A stretch of 64,000 nt of DNA. Origin: Paraconexibacter sp040581415. GTDB lineage: Bacteria > Actinomycetota > Thermoleophilia > Solirubrobacterales > Solirubrobacteraceae. The translations under genes were made by a program, and so were the position numbers. Below the pieces are notes generated by a model that was not told the origin of the DNA, did not search any database, and saw nothing but the letters and a program-made list of their open reading frames with translations. The stretch spans positions 3,596,001 to 3,660,000 of the forward strand of contig NZ_CP114014.1 of the NCBI RefSeq assembly GCF_040581415.1. Reading direction: 5' to 3'. Positions 17,030-25,439 of this stretch are shown piece by piece; position 1 is the stretch's first letter; each line of letters starts with the position of its first letter.

Positions 17030-17892
17030 CGAAGGGGGCTTCCGTTGGTGAGGGACTGCGTGACGTCGACCTGGGTGACCCCGCCGAGCGGCATCTGCAG
17101 GAACCGCGTCCCCATCGCCCGGAAGGGCTCGGGGTCGCCGGTGCAGAGGAAGGAGTAGTCGCCCTCGCCTGTGTCGCTGCGTGTGCTGGCGAGCGAGCGT
17201 GACCCGAGGACGTGCGCGACCTGCCGGGCCAGCGGTGCGCCGGAGGCGATGATCGTCACGCCCGGGCCGAGCATCCGCTGCAGCATCGGGCGGACCAGCG
17301 GGTAGTGGGTGCAGCCCAGGACGACGGTGTCCACCCCGGCCTCCCGCAGGGGCGCGCAGTAGCGGCGGACGGTGTCGACCACGCGCTGGTCGAACGGGAA
17401 GCCGCCCTCGATGATCTCGGTCAGGTCGGGGCACGGGACCTGAACGAGGTCGACGTGGGGGTCGGCGGCGGCGATCGCCTCGGCGTACGCGCCGCTGTCG
17501 ACGGTCGCGGTCGTGGCCATCAGCCCGACGCGCCCGTTGCGGGTCGCCGCCACCGCGTGGACCGCACCGGGCCGCACGACGCCGATCACGTCGACGCCCA
17601 GCGTCGTCTGCATCATGCGCTCCTGCAGCACCGGCAGCGCTGCGGCCGTCGCCGAGTTGCAGGCGACGACCAGCAGCTTGACCTGCCGGCGCAGCAGCTC
17701 CTCGGCGATCTCGAGCGAGAACCGCTGCAGCTCGTCCGCCGACCGCTCGCCGTACGGGAAGCGGGCGGTGTCGGCGAGGTAGACGAAGTCCTCCTGCGGC
17801 AGCTGGACCAGCAGTTCGTGCAGGACGGTCAGGCCGCCGACGCCGGAGTCGAAGACGCCGATCGGGCGGTCGCGGGGTGTCGATACGGCCAC
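17026..17892 (-). CDS. murI: Glutamate racemase
   Basis: Makes D-glutamate for peptidoglycan. 288 aa from GTG. The two catalytic cysteines are in VVACNSATAAALP and LGCTHYPLVRP, with the N-terminal IGVFDSGVGGLTVL. The GTG at 17892 is preferred over a longer start because a TACGAT -10 box ends exactly 6 nt before it, the leaderless arrangement repeated through the window, and because the longer form would overlap the neighbouring pilin gene. It is the first gene of murI-rph-rdgB. Confidence 0.94.
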   Translation of the reverse strand: MAVSTPRDRPIGVFDSGVGGLTVLHELLVQLPQEDFVYLADTARFPYGERSADELQRFSLEIAEELLRRQVKLLVVACNSATAAALPVLQERMMQTTLGVDVIGVVRPGAVHAVAATRNGRVGLMATTATVDSGAYAEAIAAADPHVDLVQVPCPDLTEIIEGGFPFDQRVVDTVRRYCAPLREAGVDTVVLGCTHYPLVRPMLQRMLGPGVTIIASGAPLARQVAHVLGSRSLASTRSDTGEGDYSFLCTGDPEPFRAMGTRFLQMPLGGVTQVDVTQSLTNGSPLR

Positions 17893-17904
17893 GGGGCCAT
17901 CGTA
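17893..17904 (-). promoter_or_regulatory. Leaderless -10 box of murI
   Basis: TACGAT, six bases, then the GTG. There is no Shine-Dalgarno sequence. Confidence 0.65.
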
Positions 17905-17944
17905 CGTCGCCCGCCCTTGCGACCGCCCGACCAGGGCGGTGAGC

Positions 17945-18202
17945 TCACTTCTTCGCGTCGCCACCGCCGACCGTCTCGATCATCGTCTTGAGCTTGTCGC
18001 CGATGGTGTCGCCGATGTTAAAGCTCTTGCCGCCGGCGGCGACGACCGCGGTCATGATCGCGCCGACCAGCAGGATGAGGGCGACGTACTCGACGGTCCC
18101 CTGCCCGCGGTCGCCGCGCGGGGCGCGGCAGCGCAGCTCGAGCTCGACGCAAGCGCGGCGGGCGAGGTCGGCGGAGGTGGTGGTGAAGCGCTTGGCCTGC
18201 AT
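17945..18202 (-). CDS. Flp-type pilin-like protein
   Basis: 85-aa type IVb prepilin-like protein. After a basic leader the motif DRG|QGTVEYVALILLVGA fits a class III prepilin: cleavage after Gly, Glu at +5, Tyr at +6, followed by one hydrophobic helix (about 45-65) and a short tail. The ATG has an ideal GGGAGGA 7 nt upstream. No Tad assembly genes (tadA, cpaB, prepilin peptidase) lie in the window, so an orphan pilin or membrane peptide is possible. Confidence 0.75.
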   Translation of the reverse strand: MQAKRFTTTSADLARRACVELELRCRAPRGDRGQGTVEYVALILLVGAIMTAVVAAGGKSFNIGDTIGDKLKTMIETVGGGDAKK

Positions 18203-18319
18203 GGTTCGGTCCTCCCGGATCGAAGTGGTCTGGAGGGGCACCGGAGGGGTGCACCCGGGTCGACCAGCAGCGTCCGCCAGGGCGCTGTCACGGGACAACG
18301 GCCTTCATGGGGCCAGACC

Positions 18320-19309
18320 GTGCACACTCTGCGCAAGCTCTTGCGCGCTCTCGTCATCACCAACATGTGGCCGTCCGAGGCCGACCCGGCGTTCGGCGCG
18401 TTCGTCGCCGACCAGGTCGCCGCGCTCCGCGTGCTGCCCGACGTGCAGGTCGACGTCTTCCATTTCGGGCCCGGCGGCTACCTGCGGGCGATCCGCGATC
18501 TCCGGCGCGCCCACGACGGGGCGGACTACGACGTCCTCCATGCGCATTTCGGCCTCACGGCGATCCCTGCCGTCGCCCTGCGCGGTGCACCACTGGCGAT
18601 CACGCTGCATGGGACCGACCTGCGCCACCCCCGCTCCGGCCGGGTCACGCGGGCGCTGCTGCCGCTGACCTCGCTCCCTGCGACGGTGTCCTCCGCCCTC
18701 GCGCAGGAGGTGAGCGGTGCCGGCGACACGCGGCAGGTCGCGGTGCTGCCGTGCGGCGTCGACCTCGAGCGCTTCCAGGCGATCCCGCGCGAGCACGCCC
18801 GCCGCAAGCTCGGCCTGGACCCGTATGAGCCGTGCCTGCTCTTCCCCGCGGACCCCCTCCGTCCCGGCAAGCGGCACGACCTCGCGATCGAGGCCGCGGA
18901 CGGCGCGCGCCTGCTCTCGCTCGGGGGCGTGGAGCCCGAGATGGTGCCGTTGTGGATCAACGCCGCCAACGCGATCGTCCTCCCGTCCGAGGCCGAGGGC
19001 TTCGGGCTCGCGGTCCTGGAGGCGCTCGCGTGCGATGTGCCGGTGGTCGCGACGCCGGTCGGGATCCACGCGGTCGCGCTCGCCGAGATCGACGGGGTGC
19101 ACTGCGCGCCGTACGACGTGGATGCCTGGCGCGCTGCTCTTGCGCCGCACCTGGCCGCGGCGGAACCGCGGGTCGCCGGTCGCCGCCGGGCCGCGCTGTG
19201 GTCCTCCGAACGGATGGCGCGGCGCGTCGCGGCGGCGTGGTCCGAGCTGGCGCCCCCGCGGCTATACTCGGCCGCCGCCGGCCCTCCGGAGGGCCAGCCC
19301 CTTTCATGA
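18320..19309 (+). CDS. Glycosyltransferase, GT-B fold (GT4-like)
   Basis: 329 aa with two Rossmann halves. The N-half starts ALVITNMWPSEADPAFGAFV and has DYDVLHAHFGLTAIPA and ITLHGTDLRHPRS. The C-half has VAVLPCGVDLERF and the donor-site glutamates in VLPSEAEGFGLAVLEALAC. The C-terminal nucleotide-binding half is shorter than usual. The acceptor is unknown; such enzymes often build cell-surface glycans. The GTG start is the first that keeps the N-terminal strand. The stop overlaps the next start (ATGA). A 16-bp palindrome GGCCCTCCGGAGGGCC lies in its last codons. Confidence 0.8.
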   Translation: MHTLRKLLRALVITNMWPSEADPAFGAFVADQVAALRVLPDVQVDVFHFGPGGYLRAIRDLRRAHDGADYDVLHAHFGLTAIPAVALRGAPLAITLHGTDLRHPRSGRVTRALLPLTSLPATVSSALAQEVSGAGDTRQVAVLPCGVDLERFQAIPREHARRKLGLDPYEPCLLFPADPLRPGKRHDLAIEAADGARLLSLGGVEPEMVPLWINAANAIVLPSEAEGFGLAVLEALACDVPVVATPVGIHAVALAEIDGVHCAPYDVDAWRAALAPHLAAAEPRVAGRRRAALWSSERMARRVAAAWSELAPPRLYSAAAGPPEGQPLS

Positions 19310-20586
19310 CGTCGCGTCTCTCAAAGCTCCGTCCCCGGCGTAGCGGCACCCCGTCCGCAGCCGACGCGCCTGGCCCCGCCGACGCCGCTCCCGAGCAGCC
19401 GACGCACGCGCAGCCCGCTGTGGGACCCACCACGCTCTTCGCCGACCCGGCGGGGGAGGCGACGCCGGCCCCGCTGCCGGCGGACACCACCGCCGCGCAG
19501 GAGGCGCAGCCGAGCTTCCGCGACCGCGGGCAGTTCCGGCGGCGCCTGCGGTACCTGCGGCGGGTCCGCGAGCTCGGGTTCCGCGACCTCGGCGGTCTCG
19601 TCTTTGACCTGCACCGGTTCCAGCAGCCCGGCGAGCAGCTGATCGCGGGCAAGCTCGCCGCGCTGGCCGCTGTCGACCGCGAGCTGCGCGCGCTCGAGCG
19701 CGTGATGAAGGACGAGCAGGACTTCACCGATCTGCGGGAGCCGGGCATCGCCGCCTGCGCCCGCTGCGGCGCGCTGCACGGCAGCGACGCGCGGTTCTGC
19801 CCGTCCTGCGGGATCAGCCTCACCGGTCCGCGGACGCTAAGCGAGCTGCCCGTCGTCGCGACGGCCGCGCCCTCGGCAGCCGCCCCGGTCGCGTCCGAGG
19901 CCGCCCCGCTGACCTGGGACTTCCCGTCCACCCCCGCCTCGTCGGCCGATCCGTCGCCGGACGCCGGGACGACGGCCGCCGCGACCGCGGCGGCACCGGG
20001 TGCCGGTTCGGCCGCGGACCGGCCCGTAGCGGCGCCCGAGACCGCCGAGGCACCGGTCGTCGACCCTGAACCGAGCCCTGCGGCGTCCTCGACCGACCGG
20101 CCGATCGTGGCCGGGCCCGCCGACGCGGCCGATCCGGACGCGGCATCCCGCGCGGACCAGGCGACCGGCACCGGACCCGCGGTCAGCGGCCCGGACACCC
20201 GTCCGGCCGACCCCGACAGCCAGACGACCGCCGTCCTCCCGGCGCTCGACGACGCGTCCGGCGACCTGACGCCGCCGGCCGCCGCGAAGCCGAAGCCAAA
20301 GCCGAAGCCCGCGAAGACACCGCCGCGTGGCGCCCGGCGCAAGCCCCCCGCAAAGCCGGCGCCCGCGACGGCGCCGGACGGCCCGGCAGGCGACCCGCCG
20401 TCCGCTCCTGCGGGCGTGGCACCGGCACCCGGGGAGGCACCGGTTCCCGCAGACCCGGGCTCGGCGCCGGTCCCTGGCGCGGCGCCCGCGCCCGCCGACG
20501 TCCCGCCGTCCCGGGCCGACGGACCCCCGGTGCCGCCGCCACCGGCCCCGCCGCCACCGCCCGGCGGCGGAGCGAATCGCTCGTGA
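19306..20586 (+). CDS. Zinc-ribbon protein with long Pro/Ala-rich disordered tail
   Basis: 426 aa. A disordered N-terminus (1-68) leads to a basic helical segment (about 70-140, FRRRLRYLRRVRELGFRDLG) and one zinc ribbon CARCGALHGSDARFCPSCG at about 151-169. The remaining 255 residues are Ala, Pro, Asp and Thr with a KPKPKPKP run and a poly-Pro end. No signal peptide. Start and stop both overlap neighbours, so it is cotranslated with the glycosyltransferase and the next ribbon protein. The family and role are not recognised. Confidence 0.7.
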   Translation: MTSRLSKLRPRRSGTPSAADAPGPADAAPEQPTHAQPAVGPTTLFADPAGEATPAPLPADTTAAQEAQPSFRDRGQFRRRLRYLRRVRELGFRDLGGLVFDLHRFQQPGEQLIAGKLAALAAVDRELRALERVMKDEQDFTDLREPGIAACARCGALHGSDARFCPSCGISLTGPRTLSELPVVATAAPSAAAPVASEAAPLTWDFPSTPASSADPSPDAGTTAAATAAAPGAGSAADRPVAAPETAEAPVVDPEPSPAASSTDRPIVAGPADAADPDAASRADQATGTGPAVSGPDTRPADPDSQTTAVLPALDDASGDLTPPAAAKPKPKPKPAKTPPRGARRKPPAKPAPATAPDGPAGDPPSAPAGVAPAPGEAPVPADPGSAPVPGAAPAPADVPPSRADGPPVPPPPAPPPPPGGGANRS

Positions 20587-21086
20587 GCGGTGCCGTGAGC
20601 ACGCCGCCCGCCGACACCACCGCCGCACCATCGCCCCCTGACGGCTCGATCAGCTGCCCGCGCTGCCAGAGCGTCGTCATCCGTGGGCAGGACTGGTGCC
20701 TGGTGTGCGGGGCGCCCGCCCGGACCCGTCTGGCCGCGGCGCCCAACTGGCGCCTACCGGTCGCCGCCGTCGGTGGGCTCCTCACGGCCGCGGTCGTCGT
20801 GATCGTCGTGGCGTTCTTCGCCATCACCTCGGGGGACGACGAGCCGACCGGCACCGTCAGCCGGACCGCCGTCACCACCCCGGCGCCGACCCCCGCCGCC
20901 CCCGGCCAGACCGTGACCCCGGGTGCGACGACGCCCCCCGGAGCCACGGCGACCGACCCCGGCACGCCGCCCGCGGCGGTCGATCCGTCGACGCCGCCGG
21001 CCACCGGTACGACGGAGACGGGCGGCGTCCCGGCGCCGGCCGCGCCGACCACGGGCACGACGCCCGCGGCACCGGCCGCCCCCTGA
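20583..21086 (+). CDS. Zinc-ribbon, single-span membrane protein
   Basis: 167 aa from GTG overlapping the preceding stop (GTGA). An N-terminal ribbon CPRCQSVVIRGQDWCLVCG (about 25-43) faces the cytosol, a membrane helix spans about 60-82 (VGGLLTAAVVVIVVAFFAI), and a Thr/Pro/Ala-rich tail of about 80 residues would be outside and may be glycosylated. Two adjacent ribbon proteins with disordered tails suggest a joint membrane role. Function unknown. Confidence 0.7.
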   Translation: MSGAVSTPPADTTAAPSPPDGSISCPRCQSVVIRGQDWCLVCGAPARTRLAAAPNWRLPVAAVGGLLTAAVVVIVVAFFAITSGDDEPTGTVSRTAVTTPAPTPAAPGQTVTPGATTPPGATATDPGTPPAAVDPSTPPATGTTETGGVPAPAAPTTGTTPAAPAAP

Positions 21087-21134
21087 GCCGATCGAGGCGG
21101 CCACGGCCCGGCGCGGAAACGGCCGCACCCAGAC

Positions 21135-21184
21135 GCCGAGCGTCCGTCTTCCCGCGTCCACGCACGGGAGAACCGTCGCTCGGC
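21135..21184. terminator. Bidirectional hairpin between convergent genes
   Basis: GCCGAGCG (21135-21142) pairs with CGCTCGGC (21177-21184), with an inner TCTTCCCG / CGGGAGA pairing. It lies between the ribbon-protein operon and the histidine phosphatase gene. Confidence 0.6.
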
Positions 21185-21294
21185 CCCGGGACGGCCGTGA
21201 GTGGCGGATCGCACGGCTCCCAGCCCGGCGAATCGACATTCACCGCCGCGACGCGCCCCGTCCGAGACGCGGCGTCGACCGCGCGCGTCCCCGC

Positions 21295-21966
21295 TCAGAG
21301 GTGCGAGGTGTCGTTGAAGCCCTGCAGCGTGATGCCGCCGTCCGCCCAGACGATGAGCCGGCTGAGGGAGCAGTTCTCCGCGTGGACGAAGGCGAACGCG
21401 CGGCTCTCGGTGGCCTGCCGGCAGAGCTCGCCGATCACGCCGCCGTGGACGACCGCCACCGCCCGCTTCCCCGGCCCCGCTGCCGTGGCGACCGCCTGCA
21501 CCCCGGCCCGGACGCGCCGGCCGAACGCCTCGGAGCTCTCGCCGCCCGGGATCACGTCCCAGCGCTGCTCGGTGAGGACGCGCAGCGCGATCGGGTCGGC
21601 GCTCGCCATGCGGATCCGCCACTCGCCGGCCTCCCACTCACCCAGGTGGACCTCCCGCAGCTCCGGGACGACCAGGGGCTCGAGGCCGGTCGCCGCAACG
21701 AGTGCCGCCGCCGTCTGGTGCGTGCGGCGGAGCGTCGTCACCGCGATCAGGGACGGCGGGTCGGCGGCGAGCCGGGCGCACGCAGCCGCGGCCTGCGTCT
21801 CACCGAGCGGCGAGAGCGGCGGGTCGCCGTGGCCGTCCGGGGTCAGCGGGAACGGCTGACCCGGCACCGCGTCGATCGTCGCGCCGTGCCGCAGCAGCAC
21901 GACCTCGGTGGCGTTCGGCGGCAGCCGGAAGCGCCGCTGGGCGGAGTTGACCTTGTCGTCGCTCAT
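21295..21966 (-). CDS. Histidine phosphatase family protein (PGM-like)
   Basis: 223 aa with the family's phosphohistidine motif LLRHGAT near 25, the second arginine in TTLRRTHQTA, the acid GEW/E segment EVHLGEWEAG, and the second histidine in AVVHGGVIGEL near 172. Substrates vary (sugar phosphates, nucleotides, RNase HI fusions in actinobacteria), so none is assigned. It is not coupled to a neighbour and has no evident ribosome-binding site. Confidence 0.85.
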   Translation of the reverse strand: MSDDKVNSAQRRFRLPPNATEVVLLRHGATIDAVPGQPFPLTPDGHGDPPLSPLGETQAAAACARLAADPPSLIAVTTLRRTHQTAAALVAATGLEPLVVPELREVHLGEWEAGEWRIRMASADPIALRVLTEQRWDVIPGGESSEAFGRRVRAGVQAVATAAGPGKRAVAVVHGGVIGELCRQATESRAFAFVHAENCSLSRLIVWADGGITLQGFNDTSHL

Positions 21967-22034
21967 CGCCGCGCAGCTTCACCCACCGGCCGGGTCCGGC
22001 GTCGGCTCGTCCCTCGCAAGGCCGGCCGGAGCGC

Positions 22035-22079
22035 TCGATGTGCCACCACGTGCGCGGGCGGCGGGTAGTGGCACATCGA
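22035..22079. repeat. 12-bp perfect inverted repeat between two minus-strand genes
   Basis: TCGATGTGCCAC (22035-22046) and GTGGCACATCGA (22068-22079) flank 21 nt. No T-run follows. It could be a terminator of the deacetylase gene or an operator for the histidine phosphatase gene. Downstream to 22210 the motif GGGCCGACAGC occurs twice. Confidence 0.7.
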
Positions 22080-22210
22080 CGGGCCGCGTAGGCGCGGCGC
22101 GGGGTGCACCGGCCGCTGACGCCGGCGTGGCGCTCGTGCAACGACCGGCGACGCCGCCATGGCGCGGGCCGCTGTCACCGGCCGTCGCGGGCCGACAGCA
22201 CCGCTCGCGA

Positions 22211-23248
22211 TCACTCGCCGCGACGGGCCGACAGCGCCGGCCAGGAGCCGCTGAGCCGCTCCCTCGCCGCACTCGCCAGCGGATGCTCGTCCAGCGTCGG
22301 CGCCGGGTCGGCATCCGGCGCCGCGCCTGCCACCGCGGCAAGCGTCGCGCCGAGCCCGCGCGTCAGCGCACCGAGGTCGTAGCCACCCTCCAGGACCACC
22401 CCGATCGGCACCCCCGCCGACACCGCGTAGGACCGCAGCGCACCCGCCATACGCGCGTAGCCCGCGTCGGTGACGGCGCAGTCGGCGAGCGGATCGTCGG
22501 CGTGCGCGTCGAAGCCGGCGCTGACCAGGATCAGGCCGGGGGTGAACTCCGCGAGCAGCGGCACGATCACGTGCTCGACCAGCGAGCAGAACGTCTCGTC
22601 GCCGGACCCGCCCGGGACGGGGAGGTTGACCGTGTAGCCCATCCCGGCGCCGCTGCCCATGTCCTCGACCGGGCCCGTCCCCGGGTACAGCGGCGACTCG
22701 TGGATCGAGCAGAAGAGCACCTCGGGGTCGGCCGCGAAGATGTCGTTCGTCCCGTTGCCGTGGTGGACGTCCCAGTCGATGATCGCCACGCGCAGGCCGT
22801 GTCCGAGCACCGCGTGCCGGGCCGCGACCGCGACGCTGTTCAGCAGGCAGAAGCCCATCGCCTGGGCAGCCTCGGCGTGGTGCCCGGGCGGACGGTGGAC
22901 CGACGCGCCGAACGGCTGCCCGGCCACCAGCGCGTCGACCAGCGCGCACGCGCCGCCGGCCGACCGGGACGCCGCCTCGAAGGACGCCTCCGAGGTCACG
23001 GTGTCCCCGTCGATCCAGCCGCCACCGCCGGCGCACAGGGCCTGCAGACCGTCGGTGTAGCTCACCGGGTGGACGGCCGCCAGCTGCTCGGCGGTCGCGG
23101 CCGGCGACTCGCGGACCGCGTAGCCGAACCACTCCTGCGCAGCCAGCGCCTGGTCGATCGCCTCGAGGCGCGCACGACGCTCCGGATGGCCCGAGCCGGT
23201 GTCGTGCTCGAGCGACGAGGGGTGGCGGAACAGGACGCCGGAGGTCAC
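22211..23248 (-). CDS. Histone-deacetylase-family hydrolase (AcuC/AphA-like)
   Basis: Zinc amidohydrolase of 345 aa. All catalytic signatures are present: HRPPGHHAEAAQAMGFC (paired His), DWDVHHGNGTNDIF (zinc Asp and His), SAGFDAHADDPLA (second zinc Asp) and the transition-state tyrosine in EGGYDLGAL. Bacterial members deacetylate acetyl-CoA synthetase, polyamines or other amides; context does not tell. The GTG start has a TAGCGT -10 box exactly 6 nt upstream that overlaps the divergent nadB -10 box. Confidence 0.87.
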   Translation of the reverse strand: MTSGVLFRHPSSLEHDTGSGHPERRARLEAIDQALAAQEWFGYAVRESPAATAEQLAAVHPVSYTDGLQALCAGGGGWIDGDTVTSEASFEAASRSAGGACALVDALVAGQPFGASVHRPPGHHAEAAQAMGFCLLNSVAVAARHAVLGHGLRVAIIDWDVHHGNGTNDIFAADPEVLFCSIHESPLYPGTGPVEDMGSGAGMGYTVNLPVPGGSGDETFCSLVEHVIVPLLAEFTPGLILVSAGFDAHADDPLADCAVTDAGYARMAGALRSYAVSAGVPIGVVLEGGYDLGALTRGLGATLAAVAGAAPDADPAPTLDEHPLASAARERLSGSWPALSARRGE

Positions 23249-23265
23249 GTCACTACGCTACCGCC
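23249..23265. promoter_or_regulatory. Overlapping divergent -10 boxes (deacetylase gene / nadB)
   Basis: One 7-bp core CTACGCTA-like segment reads TAGCGT on the minus strand (6 nt before the deacetylase GTG) and TACGCT on the plus strand (23254-23259, 6 nt before an ATC in the nadB frame). The two transcripts would exclude each other. Confidence 0.65.
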
Positions 23266-23301
23266 ATCGCCGCCGCAGCCGACACCCCGCTGACCGCCGA
23301 C

Positions 23302-24729
23302 GTGCTCGTGATCGGGGCCGGCGGCGCGGGCCTCTACGCGGCGCTCACCGCGGCGCGGGAGGGTGCCAGCGTCATCCTCGTCGCCGCCACCCCGCTGGCC
23401 GAGACGGCCAGCTACTGGGCGCAGGGCGGGCTCGCCGCCGCGCTGGCCGCGGACGACTCCCCCGACATCCACCGCGCCGACACCGAGGCCGCCGGACGCG
23501 GCGCCGTGCGGCGAAGCGCGGCGAACGTCCTCGTCCGCGAGGCGCCGCACGCCGTCGACGACCTCGAGCGCCTCGGCGTGCGTTTCGACGCCGACCGCCG
23601 CGGCCGCATGGCGCTGAGCCTGGAGGGCGGCCATACCCGGCGCCGCGTCGCCCACGCCGGCGGCAGCGCCACCGGGCGACGGGTCGTCCGGCAGCTCAGC
23701 GCGGTCGTGGCCGAGGACCCGCGCATCACCATCCTGGAGCCGGCCCGTGCCGCGGCGATCTGGACCTCCGACGGGCGCTGCGTCGGCGCGGTCCTCGAGG
23801 ACGGCCGCGCCATCCAGGCGCGCGCCACCATCCTGTCCACCGGCGGGGCTGCTGCGATGTGGGCGCGGACCACGAACCCGCCGGGCTCGCTCGGCATCGG
23901 GATGCTGCTCGCGCACGCCGCGGGTGCCGCACTCGCGGACCTCGAGTTCGTCCAGTTCCACCCGACCGCGGTCACCGGCATCCCGGGCCGCGAGGGCTTC
24001 CTCGTCACCGAGGCGATCCGCGGTGAGGGCGCGACCCTCCACGACGCCACCGGAGAGCGGTTCGTCGAGGAGCTCGCGCCGCGTGACGAGGTCTCCCGCG
24101 CCGTCCACGCGAAGATGCGCGAGCAGGGGACGGCGTCCGTCGAGCTCGACATGCGCTCGGTGGACATGGCCAAGTTCCCGAACGTCGTCGGGGCCCTGCG
24201 CGAGTCGGGCCTGGACCCGGCGACCACCCGCATCCCCGTCGCGCCGGCGGCGCACTACGTGATGGGCGGCATCGTCGCCGACCTCGACGGCGCGACAACG
24301 ATCCCCGGCCTCTACGCGGTCGGCGAGTCCTCCTGCACCGGACTGCACGGCGCGAACCGCCTGGCGTCAAACTCGCTCAGCGAGTGCTTCGTCTGGGGAC
24401 GGCGCGCCGCCCTCGCGGGGCTGAAGGAGGTCCAGCCGACCGCCGTGCCCTCCGCACCCCCGGCGGCCGCCCCGATCTTGCGCCCGTCCCGCGCCACCCA
24501 GGAGGCGCTCTGGGTCGACGCCGGCATCGAGCGCACCCGCGAGGGCCTCGAGCGGCTGCTCGACGACCCGCACCCACTGGCGCGCCTCGTGGCGCGCTGT
24601 GCTTTGCTGCGCGAGGAGACGCGTGGCTCCCACCGCCGTCGCGACTTCCCCGAGCTGGACCCGGCCCTGGACGGCCGCCACGCCATCGTGCGCGGCGAGC
24701 TGGACCCGGTCGCCGAACCCTGGAGCTGA
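23302..24729 (+). CDS. nadB: L-aspartate oxidase; start uncertain (GTG 23302 or ATC 23266)
   Basis: FAD enzyme oxidising L-aspartate to iminoaspartate for NAD synthesis. Motifs: dinucleotide fold LVIGAGGAGLYAALTA, SYWAQGGLAAAL, QFHPTAV...EAIRGEGA, APAAHYVMGGI and GLHGANRLASNSLSE. From GTG the protein is 475 aa and begins inside the first beta strand. The frame stays open upstream to ATC at 23266 (IAAAADTPLTADVLVIG), which sits exactly 6 nt after a TACGCT -10 box; CTG at 23290 is another option. nadA and nadC are not in the window. The identity is secure. Confidence 0.9.
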   Translation: MLVIGAGGAGLYAALTAAREGASVILVAATPLAETASYWAQGGLAAALAADDSPDIHRADTEAAGRGAVRRSAANVLVREAPHAVDDLERLGVRFDADRRGRMALSLEGGHTRRRVAHAGGSATGRRVVRQLSAVVAEDPRITILEPARAAAIWTSDGRCVGAVLEDGRAIQARATILSTGGAAAMWARTTNPPGSLGIGMLLAHAAGAALADLEFVQFHPTAVTGIPGREGFLVTEAIRGEGATLHDATGERFVEELAPRDEVSRAVHAKMREQGTASVELDMRSVDMAKFPNVVGALRESGLDPATTRIPVAPAAHYVMGGIVADLDGATTIPGLYAVGESSCTGLHGANRLASNSLSECFVWGRRAALAGLKEVQPTAVPSAPPAAAPILRPSRATQEALWVDAGIERTREGLERLLDDPHPLARLVARCALLREETRGSHRRRDFPELDPALDGRHAIVRGELDPVAEPWS

Positions 24730-24912
24730 CCCTCCCCCAGCCGGTCCCGCCGTCCCGCCCCGAGCGTCCGCTCCGGAGGGTCGCGGCCGCCTGCTTAACC
24801 TCAACTCAACACTGCGCGTGTTCGGGGGTTTATACGAGGCCGGGATAGTCCTTCTTGGGAAAAGCCTGGGCAGGGGGCTTCGGAGAGAGAATCCACGAAG
24901 GAGGGTCACTCC
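24730..24912 (+). promoter_or_regulatory. Structured leader of the 143-aa protein gene
   Basis: An AT-richer segment (24793-24835) with TATACG near 24830 may hold the promoter. It is followed by an AAGCC/GGCTT hairpin, then GGAG-GGTCA-CTCC (about 24900-24912), which would pair the ribosome-binding site with bases just before the ATG. Confidence 0.4.
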
Positions 24913-25344
24913 ATGTATCAGTTCAGCCGCGCGATCTATCGAGAGTTGGCGAAGGACATCGCCGACGTGCACGCCACCGGGCGCAACGGGCACGAAGCCG
25001 TGCTCAAGGCGTGCGAAGCGACCATGGACCGACTGTCGACCGACCGGCACTACTTCGCTAAGCCGGCCCGGACCCTGTTCAACGACATCCGCCCATACTT
25101 CCCGATGAACGCACAGGCTCGTGTGTGGCTCGTCGTGGAGCGCTACATCGCCTGTGCCGAGGAGTGGCTGCAGCGACAGCCCCGTCACGGCTACGACGCG
25201 AACGGCAACCCGCTGCAGTGCCGCGCCACGACACGCCGCGGGACCGCTTGCCAGCGTGAGCCGCTGCCGCGCAACGGCTACTGCCCGTCGCACCAGCACC
25301 TCGCCGAGACCGAGCAGTGCGAGGTCCAGGCGCTCGCCGCCTGA
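24913..25344 (+). CDS. Small protein with C-terminal Cys/His zinc motif, unknown
   Basis: 143 aa; ATG with a strong GAAGGAGGG 8 nt upstream. The N-terminal two thirds are helical (MYQFSRAIYRELAKDIADVH..., ARVWLVVERYIACAEEWLQR). The C-terminus has C-RATTRRGTA-C-REPLPRNGY-C-PSH, a likely C-x9-C-x9-C-x2-H-type zinc site. Codon bias is weaker toward GC than in its neighbours. It is monocistronic between nadB and hyuA with its own leader and terminator. No family recognised. Confidence 0.7.
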   Translation: MYQFSRAIYRELAKDIADVHATGRNGHEAVLKACEATMDRLSTDRHYFAKPARTLFNDIRPYFPMNAQARVWLVVERYIACAEEWLQRQPRHGYDANGNPLQCRATTRRGTACQREPLPRNGYCPSHQHLAETEQCEVQALAA

Positions 25345-25361
25345 CGCACCCGACGATGCGA

Positions 25362-25386
25362 GGGCGCCGGCAGGACGCCGGCGCCC
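25362..25386 (+). terminator. GC-type hairpin terminator
   Basis: GGGCGCCGGC-AGGAC-GCCGGCGCCC is a perfect 10-bp stem, 17 bp past the stop of the 143-aa protein. There is no T-run. Confidence 0.7.
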
Positions 25387-25439
25387 GACCGATGCTGCCG
25401 GGGTCGCACCGCGACGCCGAATAGCCTGGCTGCACCTTG

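Noticed and set aside
17893..17964. Longer murI form starting at 17964
   Set aside because: It would overlap the pilin gene, and homology begins after GTG 17892, which has a perfectly placed -10 box.
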